Positions 19,023 through 26,756 of a stretch of DNA of 32,760 nucleotides are shown in pieces; the stretch's first letter is position 1; every line of letters starts with the position of its first letter. Below the pieces are notes generated by a model. The model worked only from the letters and a program-made list of their open reading frames with translations, was not told the origin of the DNA and made no database searches. The position numbers were made by a program, and so were the translations under genes. The stretch spans positions 1-32,760 of the forward strand of contig JAUNPJ010000045.1 of assembly GCA_030536755.1 (NCBI GenBank), read 5' to 3'. The stretch comes from Eubacteriales bacterium. GTDB lineage: Bacteria > Bacillota > Clostridia > Lachnospirales > Lachnospiraceae.

Positions 19023-20282
19023 TTAGTCCACAAGAACCGGATTTTCTTCGACTTTCCACGGAAGCCCCCAGCGATTGAGTGCCTCCATATATGGATCTGG
19101 ATCAAACTCATCTGTTGTAAACACACCCGGCTTTTTCCAGAGTCCGGACACCACCATCATCGCCCCGATCATGGCCGGTACGCCCGTTGTATAAGAAATT
19201 GCCTGAGATTCCACTTCACGGTAGCATTCCTGATGGTCACACACATTATAAATGTAAATACTTTTCTCTTTTCCATCCTTCACGCCGGTGAAAATACAGC
19301 CGATGTTTGTCTTTCCTACGGTTCTCGGACCGAGAGATGCCGGATCCGGAAGCAGTGCTCTCAGAAACTGAATCGGCACGATCTGCTGTCCCTGAAACTC
19401 AATCGGTGTGGTGGAAAGCATTCCTACATTTTCCAGACATTTCATATGAGTCAGATAACTCTGTCCAAAAGTCATAAAGAAACGGATTCTCTTGACACCC
19501 GGGATATTTTTTGCCAGTGCCTCAATCTCCTCATGATGAAGCAGATACATATCTTTTTTGCCAACGCCTTCAAACTCATACTCGCGTTTGATACTCATGG
19601 CAGGAATCTCAATCCATTTTCCATCTTCCCAGTAAGAGCCCGGTGCAGATACTTCTCTCAGATTAATTTCCGGATTGAAGTTTGTCGCAAACGGATAACC
19701 ATGGTCGCCGCCATTGCAGTCCAGAATATCAATTGTGTGGATTTCATCAAAATAATGTTTCTGCGCATATGCGGTAAAGACGCTCGTCACGCCGGGGTCA
19801 AAGCCCGTACCCAAAAGTGCAGTCAGTCCTGCCTTCTCGTAGCGCTCCTGATATGCCCACTGCCAGGAATAGTCAAAATACGCGGAAAATCCGAGACGTT
19901 TGCAGCGTTCCTCATAAATCGCACGCCACTGAGGATCGTCGGTGTTCTCTGCCTCATAATTAGCAGTATCAATGTAGTGTACACCCGCAGCCAGACAAGC
20001 ATCCATAATCGTCAGATCCTGATATGGAAGTGCCACATTTAAGACGGCATCCGGCTGATAAGAACGAATCAGTTCCGTCAGCTCGTCCACATGATCTGCA
20101 TCTACCTGTGCCGTTGTGATTTTTGTCTTTGTGGTCGGCTGTAATTTTTCCTTTAACGCCTCACACTTGGACACCGTACGGCTTGCAATCATAATTTCAT
20201 CAAAAACTTCACTGTTCTGACAGCATTTGTGGATAGCGACAGAAGCAACACCACCACATCCGATAATCATTAATCTACTCAT
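19023..20282 (-). CDS. Carboxynorspermidine/carboxyspermidine synthase (saccharopine dehydrogenase-like)
   Basis: Reductively condenses aspartate 4-semialdehyde with a diamine to form the carboxylated triamine, using NADPH in characterised homologues. The 419-residue protein (start ATG 20280-20282) has an N-terminal Rossmann fold with IGCGGVASVA and the ASRT segment, then NVALPYQDLTIMDACLAAGVHY cut here into family-typical pieces (NVALPYQ, DACLAAG), TGFDPGVTS and DCNGGDHGYPF. The chosen start is preceded by GAGGAGG nine bases upstream and overlaps the speE stop by 8 bases; a longer start seven codons earlier is less supported. Some relatives are reported to accept agmatine instead of putrescine, so the true diamine is open. 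Confidence 0.9.
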   Translation of the reverse strand: MSRLMIIGCGGVASVAIHKCCQNSEVFDEIMIASRTVSKCEALKEKLQPTTKTKITTAQVDADHVDELTELIRSYQPDAVLNVALPYQDLTIMDACLAAGVHYIDTANYEAENTDDPQWRAIYEERCKRLGFSAYFDYSWQWAYQERYEKAGLTALLGTGFDPGVTSVFTAYAQKHYFDEIHTIDILDCNGGDHGYPFATNFNPEINLREVSAPGSYWEDGKWIEIPAMSIKREYEFEGVGKKDMYLLHHEEIEALAKNIPGVKRIRFFMTFGQSYLTHMKCLENVGMLSTTPIEFQGQQIVPIQFLRALLPDPASLGPRTVGKTNIGCIFTGVKDGKEKSIYIYNVCDHQECYREVESQAISYTTGVPAMIGAMMVVSGLWKKPGVFTTDEFDPDPYMEALNRWGLPWKVEENPVLVD

Positions 20283-21138
20283 TTCTCTTTTCCTCCTCTT
20301 CAAGTAATTCTTCTATATACTTTGGCAGCATAAATGCTCCTCTGTGCAGATTTGTTGTATAATACCAGGTCTTGATTCCCCGCTCATTCCATCGTTTGGG
20401 ATTAAAGTCCAGAAGCGGATGGTACTTTTTGGAGGCAAACCCAAACATCCAGTATCCCGCCGGACAGGTAGGAATACTCGCCTGGTAGACACGGCTGATC
20501 GGAAAACTCCGGTAAACCTTGCGGTGCATGGCACGAAATGCCATCTCATCCTCATCATAAAAGGGACTGCCGTGCTGATAGACCATAATCCCATCCTCCC
20601 GCAGTGCCCGATAACATTTTCCATAAAATTCCCTCGTAAACAACCCTTCCGTATGTCCAAAAGGATCTGTGGAATCGTTGATGATCAGGTCATACTGATT
20701 CTGACATCTGCGCAGGAAACGCAGTCCGTCTACATTCGTAATTTTGACGCGCTCGTCGTCAAACCCCTTCGCCGTCTCCGGAAAAAACTCACGGCTGACA
20801 CGGACAAACAATTCATCCGGCTCCACGACATCAATCGTTTCAATCTCCGGATACTGGGTGCACACTCTGGCCACACCGCCGTCGCCCCCACCGATGATCA
20901 GAACATTCCTCACATGCGGATGTACCGCCATAGGCACATGCACAACCATTTCATTATAAATAAATTCATCTGCCTCCGAGAAAATAATCTCTCCATCCAG
21001 AACAATCATTTTCCCGAACTCTTTTGACTCAAATACATCAATTCTCTGATACTCACTCGTCTCACTGAACAGCTGTTTATCCACACGTATGCTCGTTTTG
21101 ACATTTTCGGTATCCATCTGAGAAAACCAGATATCCAT
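20275..21138 (-). CDS. speE: Spermidine synthase-family aminopropyltransferase homologue
   Basis: Spermidine synthases transfer the aminopropyl group from decarboxylated SAM to putrescine. The chosen ATG (21136-21138) has GGAGG six bases upstream and gives 287 residues. Family marks are LDGEIIFSEADEFIYNEM (about 48-64), GGGDGG (83-88), VVEPDE (104-109), NDSTDPFGHTEGLF (154-167) and YQHGSPF (187-193). Two positions differ from the common consensus as I know it: VEPD replaces VEID, and HGSPF replaces ESPF. No speD (source of decarboxylated SAM) is in the window, and the operon already holds the carboxyspermidine route. It may therefore use another donor or acceptor; the family is certain, the reaction is not. 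Confidence 0.85.
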   Translation of the reverse strand: MDIWFSQMDTENVKTSIRVDKQLFSETSEYQRIDVFESKEFGKMIVLDGEIIFSEADEFIYNEMVVHVPMAVHPHVRNVLIIGGGDGGVARVCTQYPEIETIDVVEPDELFVRVSREFFPETAKGFDDERVKITNVDGLRFLRRCQNQYDLIINDSTDPFGHTEGLFTREFYGKCYRALREDGIMVYQHGSPFYDEDEMAFRAMHRKVYRSFPISRVYQASIPTCPAGYWMFGFASKKYHPLLDFNPKRWNERGIKTWYYTTNLHRGAFMLPKYIEELLEEEEKRNE

Positions 21139-21149
21139 ACTGCCTCCCC

Positions 21150-22592
21150 CTATGCAATGACATCCAGACATCCCACCGCAGCATCTCTTGTCCCCTGCAG
21201 TGAACATCCCTTCTCTTTTGCATACAAAATATATTCAATAATTTCCTGCGTGATACGCTCTCCGGGTGTGAGAATCGGAATCCCCGGCGGATAACACATC
21301 ACCAGTTCCCCGCAGATGCAGCCTGCAGTCTCAGCGATCGGCAGCACTTTCTTCTTTGCATAAAATGCCTGCTGCGGAGTCATCACCATACTTGGCTGGA
21401 TAAAATCGCCGCAGTAGAGATCTCTCGAATCTCTCTGATAGCAATGCTTGATATCCTCCAAAGCGCCCACCAATCGCTCAATATCCTGAATTCTATCCCC
21501 AATGGAAATATAGGCGAGAATATTTCCGATATCGCCAAACTCAATCTGTATGTCATACTCATCTCGCAAAAGATCGTACACTTCAATTCCCGTCAGACCA
21601 ATTCCCTGCGTATAGACAGAAAGCTTCGTTACATCATAGTCAAACACACTGTCTCCATCGATCAGCTCCTTGCCATACGCATAATAACCGCCGATGGCAT
21701 TGATCTCATTTCTGGCATACTCTGCCATTCGTGTTACCTTCACAAACGATTCTTTTCCGCGCAGCGCCAGGTTTCTTCTCGAAATATCGAGGCTTGACAA
21801 CAGCAGATACGATGCGCTGGTCGTCTGCGTCAGATTAATGATCTGTCTGACATACTCGGCATCCATGCTCTCACCGCACAGCAAAATCGAACTCTGCGTC
21901 AGACTCCCGCCTGATTTGTGCATGGAGACTGCCGCCATATCCGCACCGGCCGCAATCCCTGACATCGGAAGATGATCTCCAAAATAAAGATGCGTCCCAT
22001 GCGCCTCATCCGCCAATACCTTCATATTCCTCTCATGCGCCATCTCCACAATTTTGCGAAGATTGGAACAGATTCCATAATAAGTAGGATTGTTGATAAA
22101 CACGGCAACTGCATCTGGATTCTCATCCATCACCCGCCGCATTTCCTCCACCTCGACGCCCATGGCAATTCCGATTTTTGGATTCACCTTGGCATTGACA
22201 TAGACCGGAATTCCACCGCAAAGCACCAGTGCATTGATGACACTCTTATGCACATTTCTCGGCAAAATAATCTTATCCCCCGCACGGCATACCGACAAGA
22301 TCATGCTCTGCACGGAACTCGTCGTTCCATTTACCATCAAAAATGCATGTGCCGCACCGAAAGCCTCCGCGGTCAGTTCTTCCGCCTGACGGATGACCGA
22401 TACCGGATGGCCAAGGTTGTCCAGCGGCTTCATGGAATTCACGTCAAGACCAACACATTTTTCCCCCAAAAGGCTTACCAGTTCCGGATTCCCCCGTCCC
22501 CGTTTATGCCCGGGCACATCAAACGGAACTACCCGCCTTCTTCTCAGCCGCTCCAGCGCTTCATAAACCGGAGCTGACCTTTGTTTTTCCAT
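21150..22592 (-). CDS. speA: Arginine decarboxylase (PLP fold I, SpeA/YaaO type)
   Basis: A PLP-dependent decarboxylase of the Orn/Lys/Arg group, here most likely arginine to agmatine because agmatine-using genes follow. The ~481-residue short form resembles Bacillus SpeA. Visible motifs are VPFDVPGHKRG at the N terminus, NGTTSS, LADEAHGTH with the PLP-contact aspartate, the Schiff-base lysine in SMHKSGGSLTQ, and CYPPGIPILTPGE. The start is uncertain: ATG at 22592, GTG at 22598 (nine bases after GGAGG, the best spacing) or ATG at 22607 (directly against GGAGG). It heads the polyamine operon, 11 bases before speE, behind a leader with an intrinsic terminator. Confidence 0.9.
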   Translation of the reverse strand: MEKQRSAPVYEALERLRRRRVVPFDVPGHKRGRGNPELVSLLGEKCVGLDVNSMKPLDNLGHPVSVIRQAEELTAEAFGAAHAFLMVNGTTSSVQSMILSVCRAGDKIILPRNVHKSVINALVLCGGIPVYVNAKVNPKIGIAMGVEVEEMRRVMDENPDAVAVFINNPTYYGICSNLRKIVEMAHERNMKVLADEAHGTHLYFGDHLPMSGIAAGADMAAVSMHKSGGSLTQSSILLCGESMDAEYVRQIINLTQTTSASYLLLSSLDISRRNLALRGKESFVKVTRMAEYARNEINAIGGYYAYGKELIDGDSVFDYDVTKLSVYTQGIGLTGIEVYDLLRDEYDIQIEFGDIGNILAYISIGDRIQDIERLVGALEDIKHCYQRDSRDLYCGDFIQPSMVMTPQQAFYAKKKVLPIAETAGCICGELVMCYPPGIPILTPGERITQEIIEYILYAKEKGCSLQGTRDAAVGCLDVIA

Positions 22593-22646
22593 ATCCACTC
22601 TTTCCATCCTCCAAATAAATATTGATATACAACCAATTTTGGGTAC

Positions 22647-22683
22647 AAAAAAAGCAAGCAGAAACAGACTATCTACTTGCTTT
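22647..22683 (-). terminator. Leader terminator (candidate attenuator) upstream of speA
   Basis: On the minus strand AAAGCAAG pairs with CTTGCTTT, extended by a 3 bp inner helix (AGA/TCT), and runs directly into seven Ts. It lies about 55 bases upstream of speA and about 185 bases downstream of the operon promoter. An intrinsic terminator between promoter and first gene implies conditional readthrough. Confidence 0.65.
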
Positions 22684-22870
22684 ACTATCGCTATTCAAAA
22701 TCATATATGAATAATTCAGAGTATTATCTGTAAAATCCAGCTACTCTTATTGACCGTTTCACAAGATGACATGCCTTCGCACCGATTATAAAGTAATCAA
22801 CTTATAAAATTTGAGCTTCTAACTCAATCAATAATTCGCTTTGCAAAACATACTCTGTTTTACTCACTGT
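22684..22870 (-). promoter_or_regulatory. 5' leader of the polyamine operon, possible riboswitch or attenuation region
   Basis: The transcript from the promoter at 22875-22903 would carry about 185 nt before the leader terminator. Visible small helices include TTGAGTT-AGA-AGCTCAA and an AGAGTA/TACTCT stem further on. I see no T-box TGGAACCGCG sequence and none of the ykkC/guanidine, lysine or SAM riboswitch cores. The ligand or protein that controls it is unknown. Confidence 0.35.
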
Positions 22871-22874
22871 ACCT

Positions 22875-22903
22875 ATTATAATCTTTATCAAAGGCTTTGT
22901 CAA
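22875..22903 (-). promoter_or_regulatory. Near-consensus sigma-A promoter of the polyamine operon
   Basis: On the minus strand a perfect TTGACA (22898-22903) and a perfect TATAAT (22875-22880) are separated by exactly 17 bases. The predicted start is near 22868, giving a leader of about 275 nt to speA. Confidence 0.85.
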
Positions 22904-22956
22904 TCATTCACTGTCCCCTGTCCTTCATATTTTCGTCAAGATTGTTTCTTTTGCGT

Positions 22957-22985
22957 TTGACCGTATGCGTATTAAGTGTTACACT
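22957..22985 (+). promoter_or_regulatory. Sigma-A promoter of ddh
   Basis: TTGACC (22957-22962) and TACACT (22980-22985) lie 17 bases apart on the plus strand, about 60 bases before the ddh ATG. A small hairpin ATCCTG-CAAACA-CAGGAT follows in the leader at about 23005-23022, just before the AGGGGGA ribosome-binding site. Confidence 0.6.
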
Positions 22986-23045
22986 GTTAAATAAAAAAAC
23001 AGAAATCCTGCAAACACAGGATCATACCAAGGGGGACTAAAAAAT

Positions 23046-24032
23046 ATGAATAAAATCAGAATCGGTATTATCGGATATGGAAATATCGGCCGCGGTGTAG
23101 AGGCAGCGATCCGCCATAACGCAGACTGCGAACTGGCAGGTGTATTTACCCGCCGCGATCCATCCACAGTAAAAATTACAACAGAGGGCGGCAAAGTATA
23201 CTCTGTCAATGACCTTGCTTCCATGAAAGACGCGATTGATGTCTGCATCATCTGCGGAGGAAGTGCTACCGACCTTCCAAAACAGACACCAGAACTGGTA
23301 AAAATGTTTAACGTTGTGGACAGCTTTGACACACACGCAAGAATTCCGGAGCATTTTGCCAATGTCGATGCAGCTGCAAAAGAAACCGGCCACGTAGGTA
23401 TCATCTCTGTTGGCTGGGATCCGGGAATGTTCTCTCTGAACCGTCTGTATGGCAATGCAATCCTGCCGGACGGTAAAGATTATACATTCTGGGGAAGAGG
23501 CGTCAGCCAGGGACATTCCGATGCCATCCGCCGTGTAGAAGGCGTACTGGATGCAAGACAGTATACCGTACCGGTAGAAAGTGCTGTGGAAGCAGTGCGA
23601 AACGGAGAGAATCCAGAACTTACTACCAGACAGAAACATACCAGAGAGTGTTTTGTTGTAGCTGAGGAAGGTGCAGACAAGGCAAGAATCGAAGCCGAGA
23701 TCAAGAACATGCCAAACTACTTCGCAGATTATGACACCACAGTTACTTTCATCACACAGGAAGAGCTGGATGCACACCACAAGGGAATTCCGCACGGTGG
23801 ATTTGTCATCCGCAGCGGTTCTACCGGAGACGGCACCAACAAGCACATCATCGAGTACAGACTGAAACTCGATTCCAATCCGGAATTTACTTCCAGTGTG
23901 CTGGTTGCATATGCCCGCGCAGCCAAACGTCTGGCAGACGAAGGTGTCAGCGGATGCAAGACTGTATTTGATATTCCACCAGCTTATCTGTCTTCCATGA
24001 GCGGAGAAGAATTAAGAGCACATCTTTTATAA
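23046..24032 (+). CDS. ddh: meso-Diaminopimelate D-dehydrogenase
   Basis: Makes meso-DAP in one NADPH-dependent step from tetrahydrodipicolinate and ammonia, for lysine and peptidoglycan synthesis. The 328 residues start with the Rossmann motif GIIGYGNIGRG. Also visible are the FTRRDP cofactor loop, CGGSATDLP, FNVVDSFDTHA, the substrate-site stretch VGWDPGMFSLNR, GRGVSQGHSDA, and GFVIRSGSTGDGTNKH. AGGGGGA precedes the ATG. It diverges from the polyamine operon and has its own promoter. It is the only plus-strand gene I can support, and its product feeds the DAP-type MurE. Confidence 0.96.
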   Translation: MNKIRIGIIGYGNIGRGVEAAIRHNADCELAGVFTRRDPSTVKITTEGGKVYSVNDLASMKDAIDVCIICGGSATDLPKQTPELVKMFNVVDSFDTHARIPEHFANVDAAAKETGHVGIISVGWDPGMFSLNRLYGNAILPDGKDYTFWGRGVSQGHSDAIRRVEGVLDARQYTVPVESAVEAVRNGENPELTTRQKHTRECFVVAEEGADKARIEAEIKNMPNYFADYDTTVTFITQEELDAHHKGIPHGGFVIRSGSTGDGTNKHIIEYRLKLDSNPEFTSSVLVAYARAAKRLADEGVSGCKTVFDIPPAYLSSMSGEELRAHLL

Positions 24033-24037
24033 GAAAA

Positions 24038-24071
24038 AACTCCCCCGAATCACATACGGTTCGGGGGAGTT
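24038..24071 (-). terminator. Duplicated rubrerythrin terminator, downstream of ddh
   Basis: A 12 bp stem AACTCCCCCGAA / TTCGGGGGAGTT with a 10-base loop lies six bases after the ddh stop. The T run (TTTTTTC) is on the minus-strand side, so it is best oriented for leftward transcripts; in the ddh direction the following sequence is only weakly T-rich. It is part of the 103 bp duplication described separately. Confidence 0.75.
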
Positions 24072-24072
24072 G

Positions 24073-24140
24073 CTATTGTTTCGTAATTTCTGTGTGGATT
24101 TCAAAGTAAGCCTGTGGATGTGCACATACCGGGCAGATTT
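24073..24140 (-). pseudogene. Remnant of a second rubrerythrin 3' end
   Basis: Read on the minus strand, 24140 to 24073 encodes [15 protein letters not shown], identical to the rubrerythrin C terminus including its second CxxC pair. A one-base deletion then changes the last residues to TEITKQ before a TAG. Similarity ends abruptly at 24140, inside the gene. No start or upstream coding part exists, so this is a fragment. Confidence 0.8.
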
Positions 24141-24160
24141 ATCTTCTGCGCTAGTTTCCT

Positions 24161-25744
24161 TTACACTACTACTTCCAGAATCCTTTTTCCTTCATATTCC
24201 AGCTCATGAATTCCTGTTTTCTTATTTTTGTTAAAATTAAAACTCAACAGATAGCCCTTTTCCTGCCTGTAGAACTCCAGATATTGAAAGATCTGTTTTT
24301 CACCGCGGGCATTATATTCCTCTCCACGCCAGATCTTAAGTTCTACAATAAACTGTCTTCCTTTATAATCAATCACCACATCTGTACGTTTGGAATCTCT
24401 TGTCTGCGCCTCAATGTAATAATTTCCCGTCCCATTGATAATCGGCTTTAAATACAAAAGAAACAGTTTTCTTCCATTATCCTCTATAAATTTCTGATCA
24501 TTGTCAGAATAAATTTCTTCAAAATATTCATAGAATTTTCTCATCACCAGATCCATCTGAAGCATACCTGATACGATAAACTGATTTCTGTCAGACGCAG
24601 GTTCTCTATACAACTCACCATTTACAGCCATTTCCGCCAAAAACAAATCATACAGCTGCGTCTCAAAAATTCTGTTTGAAACTGCAACCATTCCATCTTT
24701 CTCTCTCAAAAATCCAAAAGTAACGCCAAGATCAATCATCGGCATTTCTCTCTTAAACGGAAAAGCACTCCCGCCAAAAAGAATCTTTTGTATCATTTCC
24801 TTAAGTCGAGGATAATCCAAAAGCTTCTTGGTCATATCATCAAACAAGGTATTCGACTCTTTCAGCAATAATTTAATTGCAGATAACATTCCCGCCTTTG
24901 TCCATACCGATGATTTTTCCGGAAATTCTTCTGTTCCTGCGATTCTTTCATCTGCAAGCTGACATATTTTAGAAACAAGGTATGGATAACCGGCTGTATA
25001 ATCATACAAGAGAGAACTGATATGAGAAAAATCCATTCCTGTCTCATAATCTTTCTCATATCCTTCCAACATTGTTTTTATGTCTTCTGCTGAAAAACTC
25101 ATATCCATCATAAAGTCTGCTGCAATATTCCATGGGCTGTTATACTTTGACTCTTCCTTTGGATGCAGCTTAAGTTTTAAAGTTTTGACATCATATACGC
25201 CGGCAAGAATGACCGACTGAAAAGTTTTCTCTCTCCCCTGCTGCCATTTCAGATATTTCTCTCTTAACAGACCGAGTAACGACAAAAAGATCTGATTATC
25301 TGAACTTTTATCCACTTCATCAATCATCAGCACAATCTTCTTTTTACTATGTCTGCACAGAGCACTGATTTTCATTCCCAATGACCGCATAGGAAATTTT
25401 TCTGAAATCGGACTGAGCCATTCATTTAAAATATCTTCCGGTATATTCTGATTTCGAAGACACTCTCCGATATCCATAATCAGACCTTCTGCCAGGCTGG
25501 ATAAGGACTGAAAATATTCGTCTGCCGCTTCAAAACTGAGACTAATCACGAGATAATCTTCTCTCAGTTTTCTTTCCAACAAAAACAATGTTGTTGTTTT
25601 TCCATATTGCCTTGCACGATTGATTGTAAAATACCGTCCGTCTTCGATATACTCTTTTATGATCCGGTCAATTCTTCCGCTGATATCTACCATATAATTT
25701 TTTTCCGGAATACAGGCTCCTGTAACACAAAATCGTTTTGGCAC
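24161..25744 (-). CDS. AAA-ATPase-like protein with C-terminal PD-(D/E)XK nuclease domain
   Basis: A 527-residue accessory protein of the widespread AAA-ATPase-like/PD-(D/E)XK group, whose biological role is not settled. The N-terminal ATPase has a degenerate Walker A, INRARQYGKTTT (Lys49), lacking the usual first glycine, as is typical for this group. Walker B is LMIDEVD (Asp142, Glu143). The C terminus has a nuclease-like D-(x)n-ExK pattern: Asp455, then VELK with Glu468 and Lys470, followed by QIFQYLEFY. GAGGAGG precedes the start. It is a single gene between the rubrerythrin gene and a duplicate of the rubrerythrin tail, suggesting past insertion. No partner gene adjoins it. Confidence 0.85.
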   Translation of the reverse strand: MPKRFCVTGACIPEKNYMVDISGRIDRIIKEYIEDGRYFTINRARQYGKTTTLFLLERKLREDYLVISLSFEAADEYFQSLSSLAEGLIMDIGECLRNQNIPEDILNEWLSPISEKFPMRSLGMKISALCRHSKKKIVLMIDEVDKSSDNQIFLSLLGLLREKYLKWQQGREKTFQSVILAGVYDVKTLKLKLHPKEESKYNSPWNIAADFMMDMSFSAEDIKTMLEGYEKDYETGMDFSHISSLLYDYTAGYPYLVSKICQLADERIAGTEEFPEKSSVWTKAGMLSAIKLLLKESNTLFDDMTKKLLDYPRLKEMIQKILFGGSAFPFKREMPMIDLGVTFGFLREKDGMVAVSNRIFETQLYDLFLAEMAVNGELYREPASDRNQFIVSGMLQMDLVMRKFYEYFEEIYSDNDQKFIEDNGRKLFLLYLKPIINGTGNYYIEAQTRDSKRTDVVIDYKGRQFIVELKIWRGEEYNARGEKQIFQYLEFYRQEKGYLLSFNFNKNKKTGIHELEYEGKRILEVVV

Positions 25745-25817
25745 GGCAGTTTCCTCCTCTCAAATACTTTTCAAATACATTCCCATATTTATACACTTCC
25801 TTTTTTCCTATACACTG

Positions 25818-25846
25818 ATTATAGCCAAAAACAGCAGCTTTGTACA
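25818..25846 (-). promoter_or_regulatory. Candidate promoter of the first AAA-ATPase gene
   Basis: On the minus strand TGTACA (25841-25846) and a perfect TATAAT (25818-25823) are 17 bases apart, about 75 bases upstream of the start codon. The -35 hexamer lies in the loop of the inverted repeat at 25828-25859. Confidence 0.5.
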
Positions 25847-25859
25847 TAGCTGCTGTTTT
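25828..25859. repeat. Perfect 12 bp inverted repeat (terminator or operator)
   Basis: AAAACAGCAGCT and AGCTGCTGTTTT flank an 8-base spacer. It could be a second terminator behind rubrerythrin, since TTTT ends each arm in both directions. It also overlaps the -35 and spacer of the candidate ATPase promoter, where a repressor could bind. Confidence 0.7.
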
Positions 25860-25900
25860 ATTTCACTTAACATCAGGCGACTACAGAAAAGCCAAAAAAA

Positions 25901-25934
25901 GACTCCCCAGAATCACATGCGGTTCGGGGGAGTT
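25901..25934 (-). terminator. Rubrerythrin terminator
   Basis: A 12 bp stem with one mismatch (GACTCCCCAGAA / TTCGGGGGAGTT) follows the rubrerythrin stop by about 9 bases and continues into a run of seven Ts on the minus strand. It is the parent or sister copy of 24038-24071. Confidence 0.8.
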
Positions 25935-25942
25935 GCTATTAT

Positions 25943-26482
25943 TTAGTAATTTTCTGCGTGGATTTCAAAGTAAGCCTGTGGATGTGCACATACCGGGCAG
26001 ATTTCCGGTGCCTTTTCACCAACGAAAATGTGTCCGCAATTACGGCATTCCCATACTTTTACTTCACTCTTCGCAAACACTTCCTGCATTTCCACATTAT
26101 GCAGCAGTGCACGATAACGTTCTTCATGTTTTTTCTCAATTGCTGCTACCATGCGGAATTTCGCTGCCAACTCCGGAAATCCTTCTTCGTCTGCTGTTTT
26201 CGCAAATCCTTCATACATATCTGTCCATTCATAGTTTTCACCATCTGCAGCTGCAGCAAGATTCTCAGCAGTACTTCCAAGACCATTTAATTCCTTAAAC
26301 CACATCTTTGCATGTTCTTTTTCATTATCAGCAGTTTTCAGAAATAAAGAAGAAATCTGCTCAAATCCATCTTTTTTTGCTTTTGATGCAAAATAAGTGT
26401 ACTTATTTCTTGCCTCAGACTCACCTGCGAAAGCTGCCATTAAATTTTTCTCTGTCTGTGTTCCTTCATACTTATTTGCCAT
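25943..26482 (-). CDS. rbr: Rubrerythrin
   Basis: A non-haem di-iron peroxidase that reduces hydrogen peroxide, protecting anaerobes from oxidative stress. The 179 residues comprise a four-helix ferritin-like domain (about 1-140) with iron-ligand motifs [16 protein letters not shown] and EKKHEERY, and a C-terminal rubredoxin-like iron site with cysteines 146, 149, 162 and 165. GGAGG sits upstream of the ATG. It is monocistronic, with its own near-consensus promoter and terminator. A Fur/PerR-like palindrome near the transcription start suggests peroxide or iron control. Its 3' end is duplicated at 24073-24140. Confidence 0.95.
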   Translation of the reverse strand: MANKYEGTQTEKNLMAAFAGESEARNKYTYFASKAKKDGFEQISSLFLKTADNEKEHAKMWFKELNGLGSTAENLAAAADGENYEWTDMYEGFAKTADEEGFPELAAKFRMVAAIEKKHEERYRALLHNVEMQEVFAKSEVKVWECRNCGHIFVGEKAPEICPVCAHPQAYFEIHAENY

Positions 26483-26538
26483 ATTAAAACCTCCGTCTTC
26501 TGCCTGAAAATTCCTTTCTATTTCTAAGTTTTCTAATA

Positions 26539-26588
26539 ATAGTAATTGTTACTATTTATAGTATATAAAAACTCTATCCTATTGTCAA
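26539..26588 (-). promoter_or_regulatory. Rubrerythrin promoter with Fur/PerR-like palindrome
   Basis: On the minus strand TTGACA (26583-26588) and TATACT (26560-26565) are 17 bases apart. Immediately downstream, at 26539-26555, lies ATAGTAATTGTTACTAT, a 7-3-7 palindrome that overlaps the expected start site. Its size and AT-rich form resemble Fur-family (PerR) operators, which often control rubrerythrin in clostridia; the match to the classic PerR box is only partial. Confidence 0.55.
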
Positions 26589-26703
26589 CCACTTTATGAT
26601 AAAATATCCGATTTTTGTTCACTTTCAGTTACTCTTCACTCCGTCCATATTCCAATGGATATATTGTCCGTTATACGTTCACGGAATTAACTGCCAAATA
26701 GTA

Positions 26704-26740
26704 AAAAACCGCCGGCAGGCTACACCTGCTGGCGGTTTTT
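26704..26740 (-). terminator. Terminator of the metV-metF transcript
   Basis: A 16 bp GC-rich stem (AAAAACCGCCGGCAGG with its complement, one G-U pair, five-base loop) begins 17 bases after the metF stop and ends in six Ts on the minus strand. Confidence 0.88.
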
Positions 26741-26756
26741 ATGATTTTTCTTAAAT

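Noticed and set aside
22716-22772. An 18-codon reading frame (MSSCETVNKSSWILQIIL) in the speA leader, minus strand
   Set aside because: The purine stretch before it directly abuts the ATG, and it has no run of arginine codons as expected for a leader peptide. It may be chance.
22684-22870. T-box, lysine, SAM or guanidine riboswitch in the speA leader
   Set aside because: None of the conserved core sequences I know for these classes is present; the region is listed only as an unassigned leader.
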